Source of the DNA: Ferrovibrio sp041906005 | GTDB taxonomy: Bacteria; Pseudomonadota; Alphaproteobacteria; Ferrovibrionales; Ferrovibrionaceae | NCBI RefSeq assembly: GCF_041906005.1 | Contig: NZ_JAYRJY010000001.1 | Location: forward strand, 3,162,001 to 3,226,000 | Direction: 5' to 3' | Length of the DNA: 64,000 bases | Shown: one piece after another, positions 1-7,152 of the stretch | How positions within the stretch are numbered: position 1 is the first letter of the stretch | Layout: every line of letters begins with the position of its first letter | Notes under the pieces: generated by a model | Database searches by the model: none | What the model was told of the DNA's origin: nothing | Seen by the model: only the letters and a program-made list of their open reading frames with translations | Translations under genes and position numbers: made by a program

Positions 1-78
1 ATGGATGATCTTGAAGGCGCCGGTCGGCGTGTGTTGTTCGATGATGCTGACGCTGAATTGCGTGAAAGGAGCAAGTGA
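1..78 (+). CDS. 3' end of an unidentified gene (partial)
   Basis: An open frame runs from the window edge to a TGA at 76-78. The last 25 codons are visible and are rich in acidic and arginine residues. The stop overlaps the start of the next gene (TGATG), which is the usual sign of a translationally coupled operon. The true start lies outside the window, and the ATG at base 1 need not be the initiator. No family can be named from so short a tail. Confidence 0.5.
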   Translation: MDDLEGAGRRVLFDDADAELRERSK

Positions 79-275
79 TGAATGCGAATGTGATGACCGT
101 TATGGGCTATTGGGTGATCGCCGCGCTGGTGACGGTGCTGGGCCTGCTTGGCATTGTGCTGGCTGCCGGCGCGCGGGATGGCGGCATGCAGGCTTTTGGC
201 CTGGCGCTGGCCGCGTTCGCCGTATTCTATGACTTCTGGGCGATCAATCGCAGCCACGACGAAGACGAAGCCTAA
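78..275 (+). CDS. small membrane protein, 65 aa, unknown function
   Basis: The predicted product has two hydrophobic stretches, at about residues 11-31 and 38-55, and a short acidic tail rich in Asp, Glu and His. It is probably a two-pass inner-membrane protein. An AAGGAG ribosome binding site lies about 7 nt before the ATG at 78. A GTG at 75 is an alternative start. The TGATG overlap with the preceding stop suggests co-translation with the upstream gene. I do not recognise a family. Confidence 0.6.
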   Translation: MNANVMTVMGYWVIAALVTVLGLLGIVLAAGARDGGMQAFGLALAAFAVFYDFWAINRSHDEDEA

Positions 276-313
276 GTCCGATCCTTGGGCGCGCTGCCGC
301 GCTTTTGACCATT

Positions 314-343
314 CCATGGCGCCGTCTGAAGATAGCGCCATGG
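314..343 (+). terminator. 9-bp hairpin after the small membrane gene
   Basis: The arms CCATGGCGC (314-322) and GCGCCATGG (335-343) are perfectly complementary around a 12-nt loop and are followed by ATTTCC. It sits about 40 nt after the stop of the small membrane gene. The U-tract is poor, so it may be a weak terminator or an mRNA 3'-end structure. Confidence 0.4.
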
Positions 344-431
344 ATTTCCGGCCTGATCCGGCTGGCATCATTGCTGCATATCCTGAACCGATCCGCTGTT
401 GCGACGGCTATCCTGCTCAGGACTATGCGTC

Positions 432-1436
432 ATGCTTCTCTATACCCCTCCCTCCGCTGCCAAGTCGTTGCCCGTCATCGACATCTCCGGGATTAACAGC
501 GGCGATGCCGTGGCGGTTGATGCCATTGCCTGGGATATTCACAAAGCTTGCCGGGACATCGGCTTCTTCTATGTTTCGGGGCACGGTATTCCCAGGGAGA
601 TGGTCGATGTCCAGTTTGACTGGGCGCGCCGCTTCTTCGCGTTGCCGGCAGAGGCCAAGGCCGACTTGAGCATGAAGCGCTCACGCAGTCTGGTCGGTTA
701 TGAGCCGCTGGCCGGGCAGGTGCTGGATGCCGGTTCCCCGCCGGACCTGAAGGAAGGCTATTACTATACGGCCGATCTGCCGGACGATGATCCCTATGTG
801 GTTGCCGGCATCCGCGGCTATGGCGGCAATCTCTGGCCTGGCGAATTCCCCGGCTTCTCAGGCGCGGCTTTCAGGCGGCAGATGCTGGCCTATTTTGATG
901 CCATGCAGGCATTGGGCGACCGTTTGCTTATGTTGCTGGCGCGCTCGCTGGATTTACCGGCGACATATTTCGTCCCCATGTTTCGGCGGCCCAATGCCGT
1001 GATGCGGCTGCTGCATTATCCGCCGCATCCGGAGCAGGCGCGATTCAATCAGCTTGGCGCCGGTGCTCACACGGATTGGGGCGGCATTACTCTGTTGCTG
1101 CAGGATGATGCCGGCGGCCTGGAGGTGCAGAATGCCGACGGAGAATGGATCGCCGCGCCGCCACTGCCGGGAACGTTCATTATCAATCTGGGCGACATGA
1201 TTCAGCGCTGGACCAACGATCTGTATCGTTCGAACATGCATCGCGTGCTGAATCGGCATAAGGAGAGCAGGGACCGCTATTCCATCCCGTTCTTCTATAC
1301 GCCCGATCATTACGCCCGGATCGAATGCCTGCCGGGATGCAGCGGACCGGAACGGCCGGCGCGCCATCCGCCCTGCCAGGCGGGTGAACACATGATGGAA
1401 ATGTTCAATCGTACCTATGGCCGCAAGGCCGGGTGA
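432..1436 (+). CDS. isopenicillin N synthase-like 2OG-Fe(II) dioxygenase
   Basis: This 334-aa protein resembles the isopenicillin N synthase / 2-oxoglutarate-dependent dioxygenase family, which uses Fe(II), O2 and usually 2-oxoglutarate to oxidise small molecules. The N-terminal DIOX_N region contains LPVIDIS near residue 14. The iron ligands are visible as H213 and D215 (in AHTDWGG) and H270 (in MHRVLN). R282 and S284 (RYS) form the 2-oxoglutarate carboxylate clamp. The ATG at 432 gives the usual family N-terminus; the frame stays open to about 399, but those residues look non-coding. The substrate is unknown. The VOC gene follows at once and may belong to the same small pathway. Confidence 0.85.
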   Translation: MLLYTPPSAAKSLPVIDISGINSGDAVAVDAIAWDIHKACRDIGFFYVSGHGIPREMVDVQFDWARRFFALPAEAKADLSMKRSRSLVGYEPLAGQVLDAGSPPDLKEGYYYTADLPDDDPYVVAGIRGYGGNLWPGEFPGFSGAAFRRQMLAYFDAMQALGDRLLMLLARSLDLPATYFVPMFRRPNAVMRLLHYPPHPEQARFNQLGAGAHTDWGGITLLLQDDAGGLEVQNADGEWIAAPPLPGTFIINLGDMIQRWTNDLYRSNMHRVLNRHKESRDRYSIPFFYTPDHYARIECLPGCSGPERPARHPPCQAGEHMMEMFNRTYGRKAG

Positions 1437-1441
1437 TCGTC

Positions 1442-1894
1442 ATGGCGAAAGCGCGGCTTGCTTATGTGAACCTGTTTGCCCGGGATATTGCCGCGCAGTC
1501 GGCTTTCTATTCCAGGCTATTTGGCTTTGCCGAGATCGAAGCGCACCGATCACCGATTTATCGATGCCTTGATGCCAATGGCGCGGAGCTGGGTTTCAAT
1601 GCCCCGGAAGCCTATGGCCTGCTGGCGCTGGATGCGCGACGACCGCAGGGAGAGGGTCCCGTTCCGCTGGGCGCGTATTTCACCATCGAGGTAGACAGCG
1701 CCGATGCCGTGGATCGCATTGCCGCGGAATGCCGGCAATTGGGCGGTGCCGTTCTGAAGGAGCCTTACCTCACGTATTACAATGCCCGGCAGGCTGTGCT
1801 CGCCGATCCGGAAGGCAATGTCTTCCGGGTCAATCATCGTATCAGTCATCGTACTGCGTATGACGACCTGCCACCGGAGAGCCGGCCGGTTTAG
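1442..1894 (+). CDS. VOC (glyoxalase/bleomycin resistance) family protein
   Basis: This 150-aa protein has the paired beta-alpha-beta-beta-beta pattern of the vicinal oxygen chelate fold: LAYVNLFARD at the start, an extended AYFTIEVDS strand in the middle and ADPEGNVFRV near the end. The second-half Glu (DPEGN) is present, but the usual first His ligand is replaced by Asn (YVNL), so metal-dependent catalysis is uncertain. A GTG at 1433 overlapping the oxygenase stop is an alternative start; the ATG at 1442 gives the canonical fold start. It is probably co-transcribed with the dioxygenase. Confidence 0.75.
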   Translation: MAKARLAYVNLFARDIAAQSAFYSRLFGFAEIEAHRSPIYRCLDANGAELGFNAPEAYGLLALDARRPQGEGPVPLGAYFTIEVDSADAVDRIAAECRQLGGAVLKEPYLTYYNARQAVLADPEGNVFRVNHRISHRTAYDDLPPESRPV

Positions 1895-1902
1895 GTTGAG
1901 CC

Positions 1903-1937
1903 AAAGAAAAGCCCCGCAACGGCATGGCCGGCGGGGC
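1903..1937 (-). terminator. terminator of the flgI-flgJ-flgN operon
   Basis: On the minus strand, GCCCCGC and GCGGGGC (1931-1937 and 1911-1917) form a 7-bp GC stem with a 13-nt loop, followed by TTTTCTTT. It lies just past the flgN-like stop and between convergent genes. The plus-strand side lacks a T run, so it mainly serves the flagellar operon. Confidence 0.7.
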
Positions 1938-1968
1938 GAGGGGCGCTGGTGGGGGAAGACAGGGATTC

Positions 1969-2526
1969 TCAGCAGACCTCATTGCTGAACAACGATACGG
2001 CCTGGCGTGCACCATAATTGGTGGTCAAAGCGGTCATCGCGCCGGTGCGGCCATAGCCGGTGCCAAGCTGGCTCTGCTTGGTGGCGCCACGGATCACGGC
2101 ATCCAGCAGCATCTTGTTGGCATCGCGAGCCGTGCGCACGACAATTTCATTGCGCTTGCCGACATCCTGCATCTCACCGAGCAGGCGCTTGAGCTTCTCG
2201 CGTTCGGCTTCCGGGGCGTCATGCAGGGCGTCGGGATGCTGTTTCAGCACTTTCTGCTTGTCGCGCAACAGGCCGGCGATAATGCGCTTCTGTTCTGTGG
2301 TCCGGGGCAGGTTGTCGTAATCATGGCGCTCCAGCATCGCAGTTTCCTGCTGCATGATGTCTTTGAGCTGGATCACGAGGTCGCTGAGTTCAGGCAGGGT
2401 AGGGGGCACGGCGCCCGTGCCGCAATTGTCGGCCGGGCGTGGTTCGGCGTCGACGGCCCTGCGCTGGGCTGCGCGCGGGTTCAATGCCTGAGTGCGGTTG
2501 CCGGAATTCGGCTGGCGGTTGTTCAT
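1969..2526 (-). CDS. flgN: FlgN-like flagellar export chaperone
   Basis: This 185-aa protein has a disordered, Arg/Pro-rich N-terminus (about residues 1-42) followed by a long amphipathic helical region like FlgN, the cytosolic chaperone for hook-associated proteins. The stretch with LVIQLKDIMQQE and the repeated charged heptads around residues 45-125 fit the FlgN coiled coil. The ATG overlaps the stop of the rod-binding gene (ATGA), so the three genes flgI-flgJ-flgN are coupled. Identification rests on helical pattern and position, since FlgN sequences diverge strongly. A short Ser/Phe/Asn/Glu tail ends in Cys. Confidence 0.65.
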   Translation of the reverse strand: MNNRQPNSGNRTQALNPRAAQRRAVDAEPRPADNCGTGAVPPTLPELSDLVIQLKDIMQQETAMLERHDYDNLPRTTEQKRIIAGLLRDKQKVLKQHPDALHDAPEAEREKLKRLLGEMQDVGKRNEIVVRTARDANKMLLDAVIRGATKQSQLGTGYGRTGAMTALTTNYGARQAVSLFSNEVC

Positions 2527-2852
2527 GATTGCGCCTCCTGCATTTTCAGCATCTGGTCATAAACCATGTCGGCGATGCCGATGCCGCGGCCTTTCGCCAT
2601 TTCGCGGCCGTACTGATCATTCAGAAACGAGCGCCAGGTTGCCTCGGCCTGGCCGCCGCCCATCGGACCGTCGGTCTTGAGGTCCTTCGACATGAACTCG
2701 AAGAACTGGGTCAGGAAAAAAGCCTCGAAATCCTCGGCTGCCTTGCGGGCGTTGCCGTTCTTGCGCGGGCCAGCCTCGGAAGACAGGCGCTCGCTGCGCG
2801 CCTGGTCGATGGCGTAGGAGTGGATGGCAGGTGATGCAACGAGGGTCGACAT
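2523..2852 (-). CDS. flgJ: flagellar rod-binding protein, FlgJ N-terminal domain only
   Basis: This 109-aa protein matches the rod-binding domain of FlgJ (called CheL in Caulobacter), which caps or assembles the periplasmic rod. AAEDFEAFFLTQ (about residues 39-50) and GIADMVYDQML (about 91-101) are the recognisable core. The C-terminal muramidase domain of enterobacterial FlgJ is absent, as is usual in alphaproteobacteria. A separate peptidoglycan hydrolase must therefore open the wall, and none is in the window. The ATG at 2852 overlaps the flgI stop (TGATG); a GTG at 2855 is the alternative start. Confidence 0.88.
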   Translation of the reverse strand: MSTLVASPAIHSYAIDQARSERLSSEAGPRKNGNARKAAEDFEAFFLTQFFEFMSKDLKTDGPMGGGQAEATWRSFLNDQYGREMAKGRGIGIADMVYDQMLKMQEAQS

Positions 2853-4189
2853 CACATCACCTGGATTTCGGCCTGCAGGGCGCCGGCTGCCTTGATCGCC
2901 TGCAGGATCGTGATCATGTCGCGCGGACCGACACCAAGGGCATTGAGACCATCGACCAGTTCCTGCAGCGACACGCCACGCTTGAGGATCCCGAGGCGGC
3001 GATCGGCCTGTTCGTCGATCTGGATATCGGTGCGCGGCACCACCACAGTCTGCGCGCCGCCGCCAATCTGGCCGGCCACGGTCGGCGTACCGGTGCCGGG
3101 CACTGCCTGGGTGATGGTGTCGAAGACGAAGTTGCCAGAGGCGTCCTTCACAGGCTGGCCATCCGGGCCAATACGCGGAACCTGCACGGTGCCGGTTGTT
3201 GCCGAGGTGCCGGCGATACCGGCCACGCCCACAGGGCCCGGCGCGAAGGGGTTCGGCTGCGAGACCTGCGGGGTCTCGGTGATACGGACGGTGAGAGAGC
3301 CCTGCGCGATGGCTACAGTATCGATGCGCACGTTCGGGCCCATCACAATAGTTCCCGAGCGTTCATCGATGATCACGCGCGCCATCTGGTCGGTTTCAAC
3401 CTGCAACTGCTCGACCTCGGTCATGAAGCCGATGATGTCGCGGCGGAAACGCTCGGGGATATCGATATGCACTGTGCTGGGATCCAGCGCGCGTGCGGTC
3501 GGCACGCCGGCCAGGGTGGAAACGGCCTGACTGATGCGACGCGCAGTGGTGAGATCCGGATTCTTCAGGGCCAGCCGCAGCACGGGCAGCGAAGCCAGTT
3601 CAAAACCGACCTCGCGTTCGACAATGGCGCCATTGGCGATACGGCCGGATGTCGGCACACCGCGGGTGACCTGGGCCGCCGCGCCCTGAGCCTTGAAACC
3701 GCTGATCGCAATCGCGCCTTGGGCCACACCATAAACTTCGCCATCCGCACCGAGCAGCGGGGTCACCAGCAGCGTGCCGCCCTGCAGGCTTTTGGCATCG
3801 CCCATGGTGGAAACATTCACATCGATGCGGCTGCCATGGCGGGCGAAGGGCGGCAGCGAGGCCGTGACCATCACGGCGGCAAGATTCTGGGTGCGGAAGG
3901 TACCGGCATCGCGGATGTTGACGCCGAAGCGTTCCAGCATCGCCTGCAGGCTCTGGCGGGTGAAGGGGGCGTTGGTCAGGCTGTCGCCGGTACCGTCAAG
4001 ACCGACCACCAAGCCATAACCGACCAGCATGTTGTCGCGGATGCCTTCGAAGTCGGCGATATCCTTGATGCGGGAACCGGCCTGGGCCGAGCCGCCGGCC
4101 AGGGCAGCCAGCAGGAGGCCGCAGGTCAGGGCCGTCTGGGCCAGGCGGCGCAGCAGGGTCTGGGACCAATGACGGGCGAAGCTGGACAT
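2852..4189 (-). CDS. flgI: flagellar basal-body P-ring protein FlgI
   Basis: This 445-aa protein forms the periplasmic P-ring around the flagellar rod. It has a Sec signal peptide (hydrophobic residues 19-32, cleavage near SAQA-GS). Family hallmarks follow: RIKDIADFEGIRDN, LVGYGLVVGLDGTGDS, the GGTLLVTPL region and a C-terminal LGVGPRDMITILQAIKAAGAL. FlgI is usually about 350-375 aa. The excess is a Gly/Pro/Thr-rich insertion at about residues 315-379, just before TVVVPRTDIQ. The start at 4189 is supported by an AGGAAG site and a proper signal peptide; the open frame further upstream crosses the promoter. It is the first gene of flgI-flgJ-flgN and divergent from fliX. Confidence 0.96.
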   Translation of the reverse strand: MSSFARHWSQTLLRRLAQTALTCGLLLAALAGGSAQAGSRIKDIADFEGIRDNMLVGYGLVVGLDGTGDSLTNAPFTRQSLQAMLERFGVNIRDAGTFRTQNLAAVMVTASLPPFARHGSRIDVNVSTMGDAKSLQGGTLLVTPLLGADGEVYGVAQGAIAISGFKAQGAAAQVTRGVPTSGRIANGAIVEREVGFELASLPVLRLALKNPDLTTARRISQAVSTLAGVPTARALDPSTVHIDIPERFRRDIIGFMTEVEQLQVETDQMARVIIDERSGTIVMGPNVRIDTVAIAQGSLTVRITETPQVSQPNPFAPGPVGVAGIAGTSATTGTVQVPRIGPDGQPVKDASGNFVFDTITQAVPGTGTPTVAGQIGGGAQTVVVPRTDIQIDEQADRRLGILKRGVSLQELVDGLNALGVGPRDMITILQAIKAAGALQAEIQVM

Positions 4190-4243
4190 TTCGCATCTTC
4201 CTTCACACTCGCGGCCATCAAAGCCGCTTCTCGCCATGAAGTA

Positions 4244-4260
4244 TGCGAAGCTCGTGCCAA
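4244..4260 (-). promoter_or_regulatory. sigma-54 promoter of flgI
   Basis: The minus strand reads TTGGCACGAGCTTCGCA, which matches the sigma-54 consensus YTGGCACGRNNNTTGCW with one mismatch and the exact 10-nt spacing between GG and GC. It lies 55 nt before the flgI ATG. An overlapping TTAACCAT octamer (4260-4267, minus) resembles a CtrA half-site, but its use is uncertain. Confidence 0.75.
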
Positions 4261-4295
4261 TGGTTAATGTGTTGAAAATAAAGGAGTTTGACTCG

Positions 4296-4319
4296 TTTTG
4301 CCGGGTTGACGCGGCAAAA
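4296..4319. promoter_or_regulatory. inverted repeat TTTTGCCG-N8-CGGCAAAA (FlbD-like site)
   Basis: Perfect 8-bp arms at 4296-4303 and 4312-4319 lie about 36 nt upstream of the flgI sigma-54 element. The same half-site occurs in the flgF-fliL intergenic region. By analogy with the ftr enhancers of Caulobacter, this is a candidate site for the FlbD enhancer-binding activator. FlbD itself is not encoded in the window. Confidence 0.55.
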
Positions 4320-4383
4320 AATGCCGGCTTTACCCGGTCAGTCTTATCGGGCACCATGCAGCGCGTAACGGATCACAAATTCC

Positions 4384-4815
4384 ATGAGCATCGATAAAGT
4401 TAAAGGTCCAGGCGGCATTGCCCCGGGGGCCCCGAAACGCACGGCTGGCAGCGGTAGCGCCGGCGGTGCCAATTTCGCCAGTCTTTTGAAGGGCGCCGAA
4501 AAGCCGGCAGGCCAGGTCTCCCAGGCTGCCCCCATGGCCGCGCTGGATGCCATGCTGACGATTCAGGCCGTCGACGAACAGGGCGGCGGCAGGCAAAACC
4601 GGCAGCGGGCGTTCCGCCGGGGCTCCACATTGCTGGAAAAGCTGGACGAGATCCGTCACGGCCTGCTGGAAGGGCGGATGCCGGCAGCCCAGTTGCAGGC
4701 CCTGGCCCTGGCCCTGCGGAACGAGAAAATGGCCATCGAGGATCCGCGTCTGGCCGATGTGGTGGCCGAGATTGAGCTCCGCTGCGAGGTCGAATTGGCC
4801 AAGCTGGGGCTGTGA
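4384..4815 (+). CDS. fliX: flagellar assembly regulator FliX
   Basis: This 143-aa protein matches FliX, the alphaproteobacterial trans-acting factor that binds and controls FlbD and so couples early flagellar assembly to late, sigma-54-dependent gene expression. The N-terminal third is Gly/Ala-rich and flexible. The conserved C-terminal part carries RRGSTLLEKLDEIRHGLLEG and ends in a helical region typical of the family. It is divergent from flgI and followed by dksA, the same order as in Caulobacter. The start at 4384 gives a standard FliX N-terminus. Confidence 0.93.
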   Translation: MSIDKVKGPGGIAPGAPKRTAGSGSAGGANFASLLKGAEKPAGQVSQAAPMAALDAMLTIQAVDEQGGGRQNRQRAFRRGSTLLEKLDEIRHGLLEGRMPAAQLQALALALRNEKMAIEDPRLADVVAEIELRCEVELAKLGL

Positions 4816-4887
4816 ACCGGCCGGCCGGGTAATCGACTTTTCACGATTTTTTCAAAAAATTAAAGGCTTCCAATAGGTTATCTGGCC

Positions 4888-4916
4888 TTGCTCCAGACGG
4901 GGGCGATTCATATACT
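4888..4916 (+). promoter_or_regulatory. sigma-70-type promoter of dksA
   Basis: TTGCTC (4888-4893) and TATACT (4911-4916) are spaced by 17 nt. The expected transcription start, about 4922-4924, coincides with the base of the leader hairpin before dksA. Confidence 0.55.
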
Positions 4917-4921
4917 CCCGC

Positions 4922-4957
4922 GCGCCGCGGCCGGGGGTCCCGGAGTCGCCGCGGCGC
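4922..4957 (+). other. long GC hairpin at the 5' end of the dksA leader
   Basis: GCGCCGCGGC (4922-4931) pairs perfectly with GCCGCGGCGC (4948-4957), and the loop can pair further through CGGG/CCCG. It would form at the extreme 5' end of the mRNA, ending just before the GGAGG ribosome binding site at 4960-4964. A 5' stabilising structure or translational control element is possible. Confidence 0.6.
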
Positions 4958-4973
4958 CTGGAGGGTCTCTTAC

Positions 4974-5393
4974 ATGGGTATCCAATTGAAGGCGAATTAT
5001 CGGCCGACCGAGAGTGAGTCCTTCATGAATCCGCGCATGAAGGAATACTTCCGCCGCAAACTGCTGGCATGGAAGGAAGAAATTCTGCGGGAATCAAATC
5101 AAACCCTGCAGCATCTGCAGGAAGACACGACCCAGGAACCGGATATTGCCGATCGGGCCTCGACCGAGACGGACCGTGCCCTGGAACTGCGTACCCGCGA
5201 CCGTCAACGCAAGTTGATCTCCAAGATCGATGCGGCGCTGAAGCGGATCGAGGATGGGTCATACGGCTATTGCGAGGAAACCGGGGAGCCGATCTCGCTC
5301 AAGCGCCTCGAAGCCCGCCCGATCGCCACGCTGTCGATCGAAGCCCAGGAACGCCACGAGCGCCGGGAGCGTACCCATCGCGACGACATGTAG
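4974..5393 (+). CDS. dksA: RNA polymerase-binding transcription factor DksA
   Basis: This 139-aa DksA/TraR-family protein enters the RNA polymerase secondary channel and, with ppGpp, adjusts initiation. The coiled coil spans about residues 20-90 and contains the tip region DIADRAS. Only one Cys of the classical four-Cys zinc finger is seen (YGYCEETGEPI). The other positions are Tyr, Thr or Ala-like, a pattern seen in cysteine-poor DksA proteins. LEARPIATLSIEAQERHE is the conserved family ending. A GGAGG at 4960 precedes the ATG by 9 nt. It stands alone between fliX and a strong terminator. Confidence 0.95.
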   Translation: MGIQLKANYRPTESESFMNPRMKEYFRRKLLAWKEEILRESNQTLQHLQEDTTQEPDIADRASTETDRALELRTRDRQRKLISKIDAALKRIEDGSYGYCEETGEPISLKRLEARPIATLSIEAQERHERRERTHRDDM

Positions 5394-5415
5394 ATGATCG
5401 TTGCCTCTTGAATGA

Positions 5416-5446
5416 CGAAAAGGCCGGTCTTCTGACCGGCCTTTTG
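5416..5446 (+). terminator. dksA terminator, possibly bidirectional
   Basis: GGCCGGT (5422-5428) pairs with ACCGGCC (5435-5441), with AA/TT extending the stem and TTTT following. The left flank is GAAAA, so it can also work towards the left. Confidence 0.8.
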
Positions 5447-5544
5447 CGTTTTCACACCCCTGGCGTTTTGCCGCGGACCACTTCCTGCGATCCTGACGCA
5501 CGTTCTGGCGCGCCCGCGTTGCGGGCGGGGTGGGGTACCTCCGT

Positions 5545-6321
5545 TTAGAACGGGGCGATAATGTCGAAGATCTGCTGACCCCAGCGACCCTGCTGTACGT
5601 CGGTCAGCTGGCCGCGGCCACCGTAGGAGATGCGGGCTTCGGCCATCTGGGTATGAACGATGGTATTCGTCGCCGTGATGTCTTCGGGCCGCACGATGCC
5701 CTTGATCAGCAGTTCGCGGATTTCGTTGTTCACGCGGATTTCCTGACGGCCCTGCACGACCATGTTGCCATTCGGCAGGATCTGGGTGACCAGTGCCGCG
5801 ACGCTGAGCGTGATCTGCTCCTGGCGGTTGATCTGGCCCTGGCCCTGAACACCGGATGCCGAGTTCATGCCGACCAGGTTGCTCGCATCGGCGCCATTGA
5901 AGATACGTCCCAGTGCGCCGCCGGCGGCTTCGATGCCCAGGAAATTCGGCAGTCCGGCCGTTTCGCTGTTGTCACGCGACGTGGTGGTGTTGTTCTGCAG
6001 CTGGGCACGTTCCTGGATGTTGATGTTGACGGTCAGGATGTCGCCCACCTTTGTCGCGCGCGGATCCTTGAAGAACTGGCGCGCACCGGGTCGCCACAGC
6101 GAGTTGGCATGGCGCGGCGTCACTTCCGGAGCGGGCATCGGCAGGCTGACGGCACGGTAATCGCGCTGTTCGGCCGGATTGTCGATCTTGCTCAGCGGCG
6201 GTGCAGAGCCGACATCGGCCAGCCGGCTGATATTGCCGCATGCACCCAGGGAGATGGCAAGGCCGGCCACGGCAGCGGCGCGCAGCATGCCGGTGAGCGG
6301 GGCGGGAGTGAGGCGGAGCAT
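5545..6321 (-). CDS. flgH: flagellar basal-body L-ring lipoprotein FlgH
   Basis: This 258-aa protein builds the outer-membrane L-ring. It has a lipoprotein signal with lipobox LGAC (Cys at about residue 28). FlgH landmarks follow: NSLWRPGARQFFKDPRA, VGDILTVNI, and near the end VRPEDITATNTI and AEARISYGGRG. The final residues FDIIAPF are the typical FlgH end. The ATG at 6321 is preceded by AAAGGAA at good spacing. It is the last gene of the flgF-flgG-flgA-flgH operon. Confidence 0.96.
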   Translation of the reverse strand: MLRLTPAPLTGMLRAAAVAGLAISLGACGNISRLADVGSAPPLSKIDNPAEQRDYRAVSLPMPAPEVTPRHANSLWRPGARQFFKDPRATKVGDILTVNINIQERAQLQNNTTTSRDNSETAGLPNFLGIEAAGGALGRIFNGADASNLVGMNSASGVQGQGQINRQEQITLSVAALVTQILPNGNMVVQGRQEIRVNNEIRELLIKGIVRPEDITATNTIVHTQMAEARISYGGRGQLTDVQQGRWGQQIFDIIAPF

Positions 6322-6349
6322 GGCGATATTCCTTTTTGCTCGGCGTTCG

Positions 6350-7123
6350 TCAGTTGGTCACGAGGATGCTGGGAGCGGTGATGACCTGAACCTGATTCAG
6401 GCCGATCACGGTCGCCTGCACTGTTTTTTTGCTCTGGATATTCATCACCTGGATCACATCGCCCATGCTGCCGGCCTCCATGGCACGGCCGGTGGTGGTG
6501 ATGGTCAGGCCCGGGCCCTGCGCCACCATGGTGACCATGCCGTTCTTGGTGATCACTTCCGGCTTGCCGATATCGGTGGTGCGCAGCGGGCGCCCGGCGG
6601 CCAGCGGGCGGCGCGGAGCCTGGCCGATCATGTCTTCGATCCGGTCGATGTAGCCGCCACCATAACGGCCGGCCGGCACCCTGATCCATTCAATGTCGGA
6701 TTTGGTGATGGTCTCGCCGGCAGCGACGCGGTTTTTCAGCACGGGCAAGGATTCGACAGCCTGGGCGCGGCCGCTGAACCGCACCGCCTCGGTGCGACCA
6801 GGGGTGGTCAGCGACGCCATGAAGCGGCCGCTGCGCGAGTCGAAGGAAAAACTCTCGACCTGCAGCACGGCCTGGCCAGCCGCCGGCACCTCGATGATGT
6901 TGTCCATGCCATGGAAGTGGATATCCACCGGCTGGCCGCCGTTGCGCTGCTGCACCAGTTCGGCAATCCGGCGGGCCACTTCGCGCTCGCCGATGATCCG
7001 CCCGGCACCGCCACCCATCGAAGCGACCTGGGTTTGTGCCGCAACCGGCTGCATTCCAGCCATCGGCAGAGCGAGAGCGGCGGTGGCGAGACCGGCGAGA
7101 AGAAGAGTGCGAAGCGAGGCCAT
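6350..7123 (-). CDS. flgA: P-ring assembly chaperone FlgA
   Basis: This 257-aa periplasmic chaperone is needed for FlgI polymerisation into the P-ring. A signal peptide covers about residues 1-29 (LLLAGLATAALAL, cleavage near VAAQ). The C-terminal SAF-like domain carries RPLAAGRPLRTTDIGKPEVI, a MVTMVAQGPGLTITTTGRAM segment and the closing GDVIQVMNIQSKK. It lies 29 nt before flgH and 29 nt after flgG, within one operon. Confidence 0.93.
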   Translation of the reverse strand: MASLRTLLLAGLATAALALPMAGMQPVAAQTQVASMGGGAGRIIGEREVARRIAELVQQRNGGQPVDIHFHGMDNIIEVPAAGQAVLQVESFSFDSRSGRFMASLTTPGRTEAVRFSGRAQAVESLPVLKNRVAAGETITKSDIEWIRVPAGRYGGGYIDRIEDMIGQAPRRPLAAGRPLRTTDIGKPEVITKNGMVTMVAQGPGLTITTTGRAMEAGSMGDVIQVMNIQSKKTVQATVIGLNQVQVITAPSILVTN

Positions 7124-7152
7124 GGCGGATCTCCGTTGGGCGTATCAGTGCA

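Noticed and set aside
2831..4267. Long plus-strand frame opposite flgI
   Set aside because: It is the antisense shadow of flgI, low in complexity and rich in His/Arg/Gly as expected from GC-rich complement; many similar shadows were left out.
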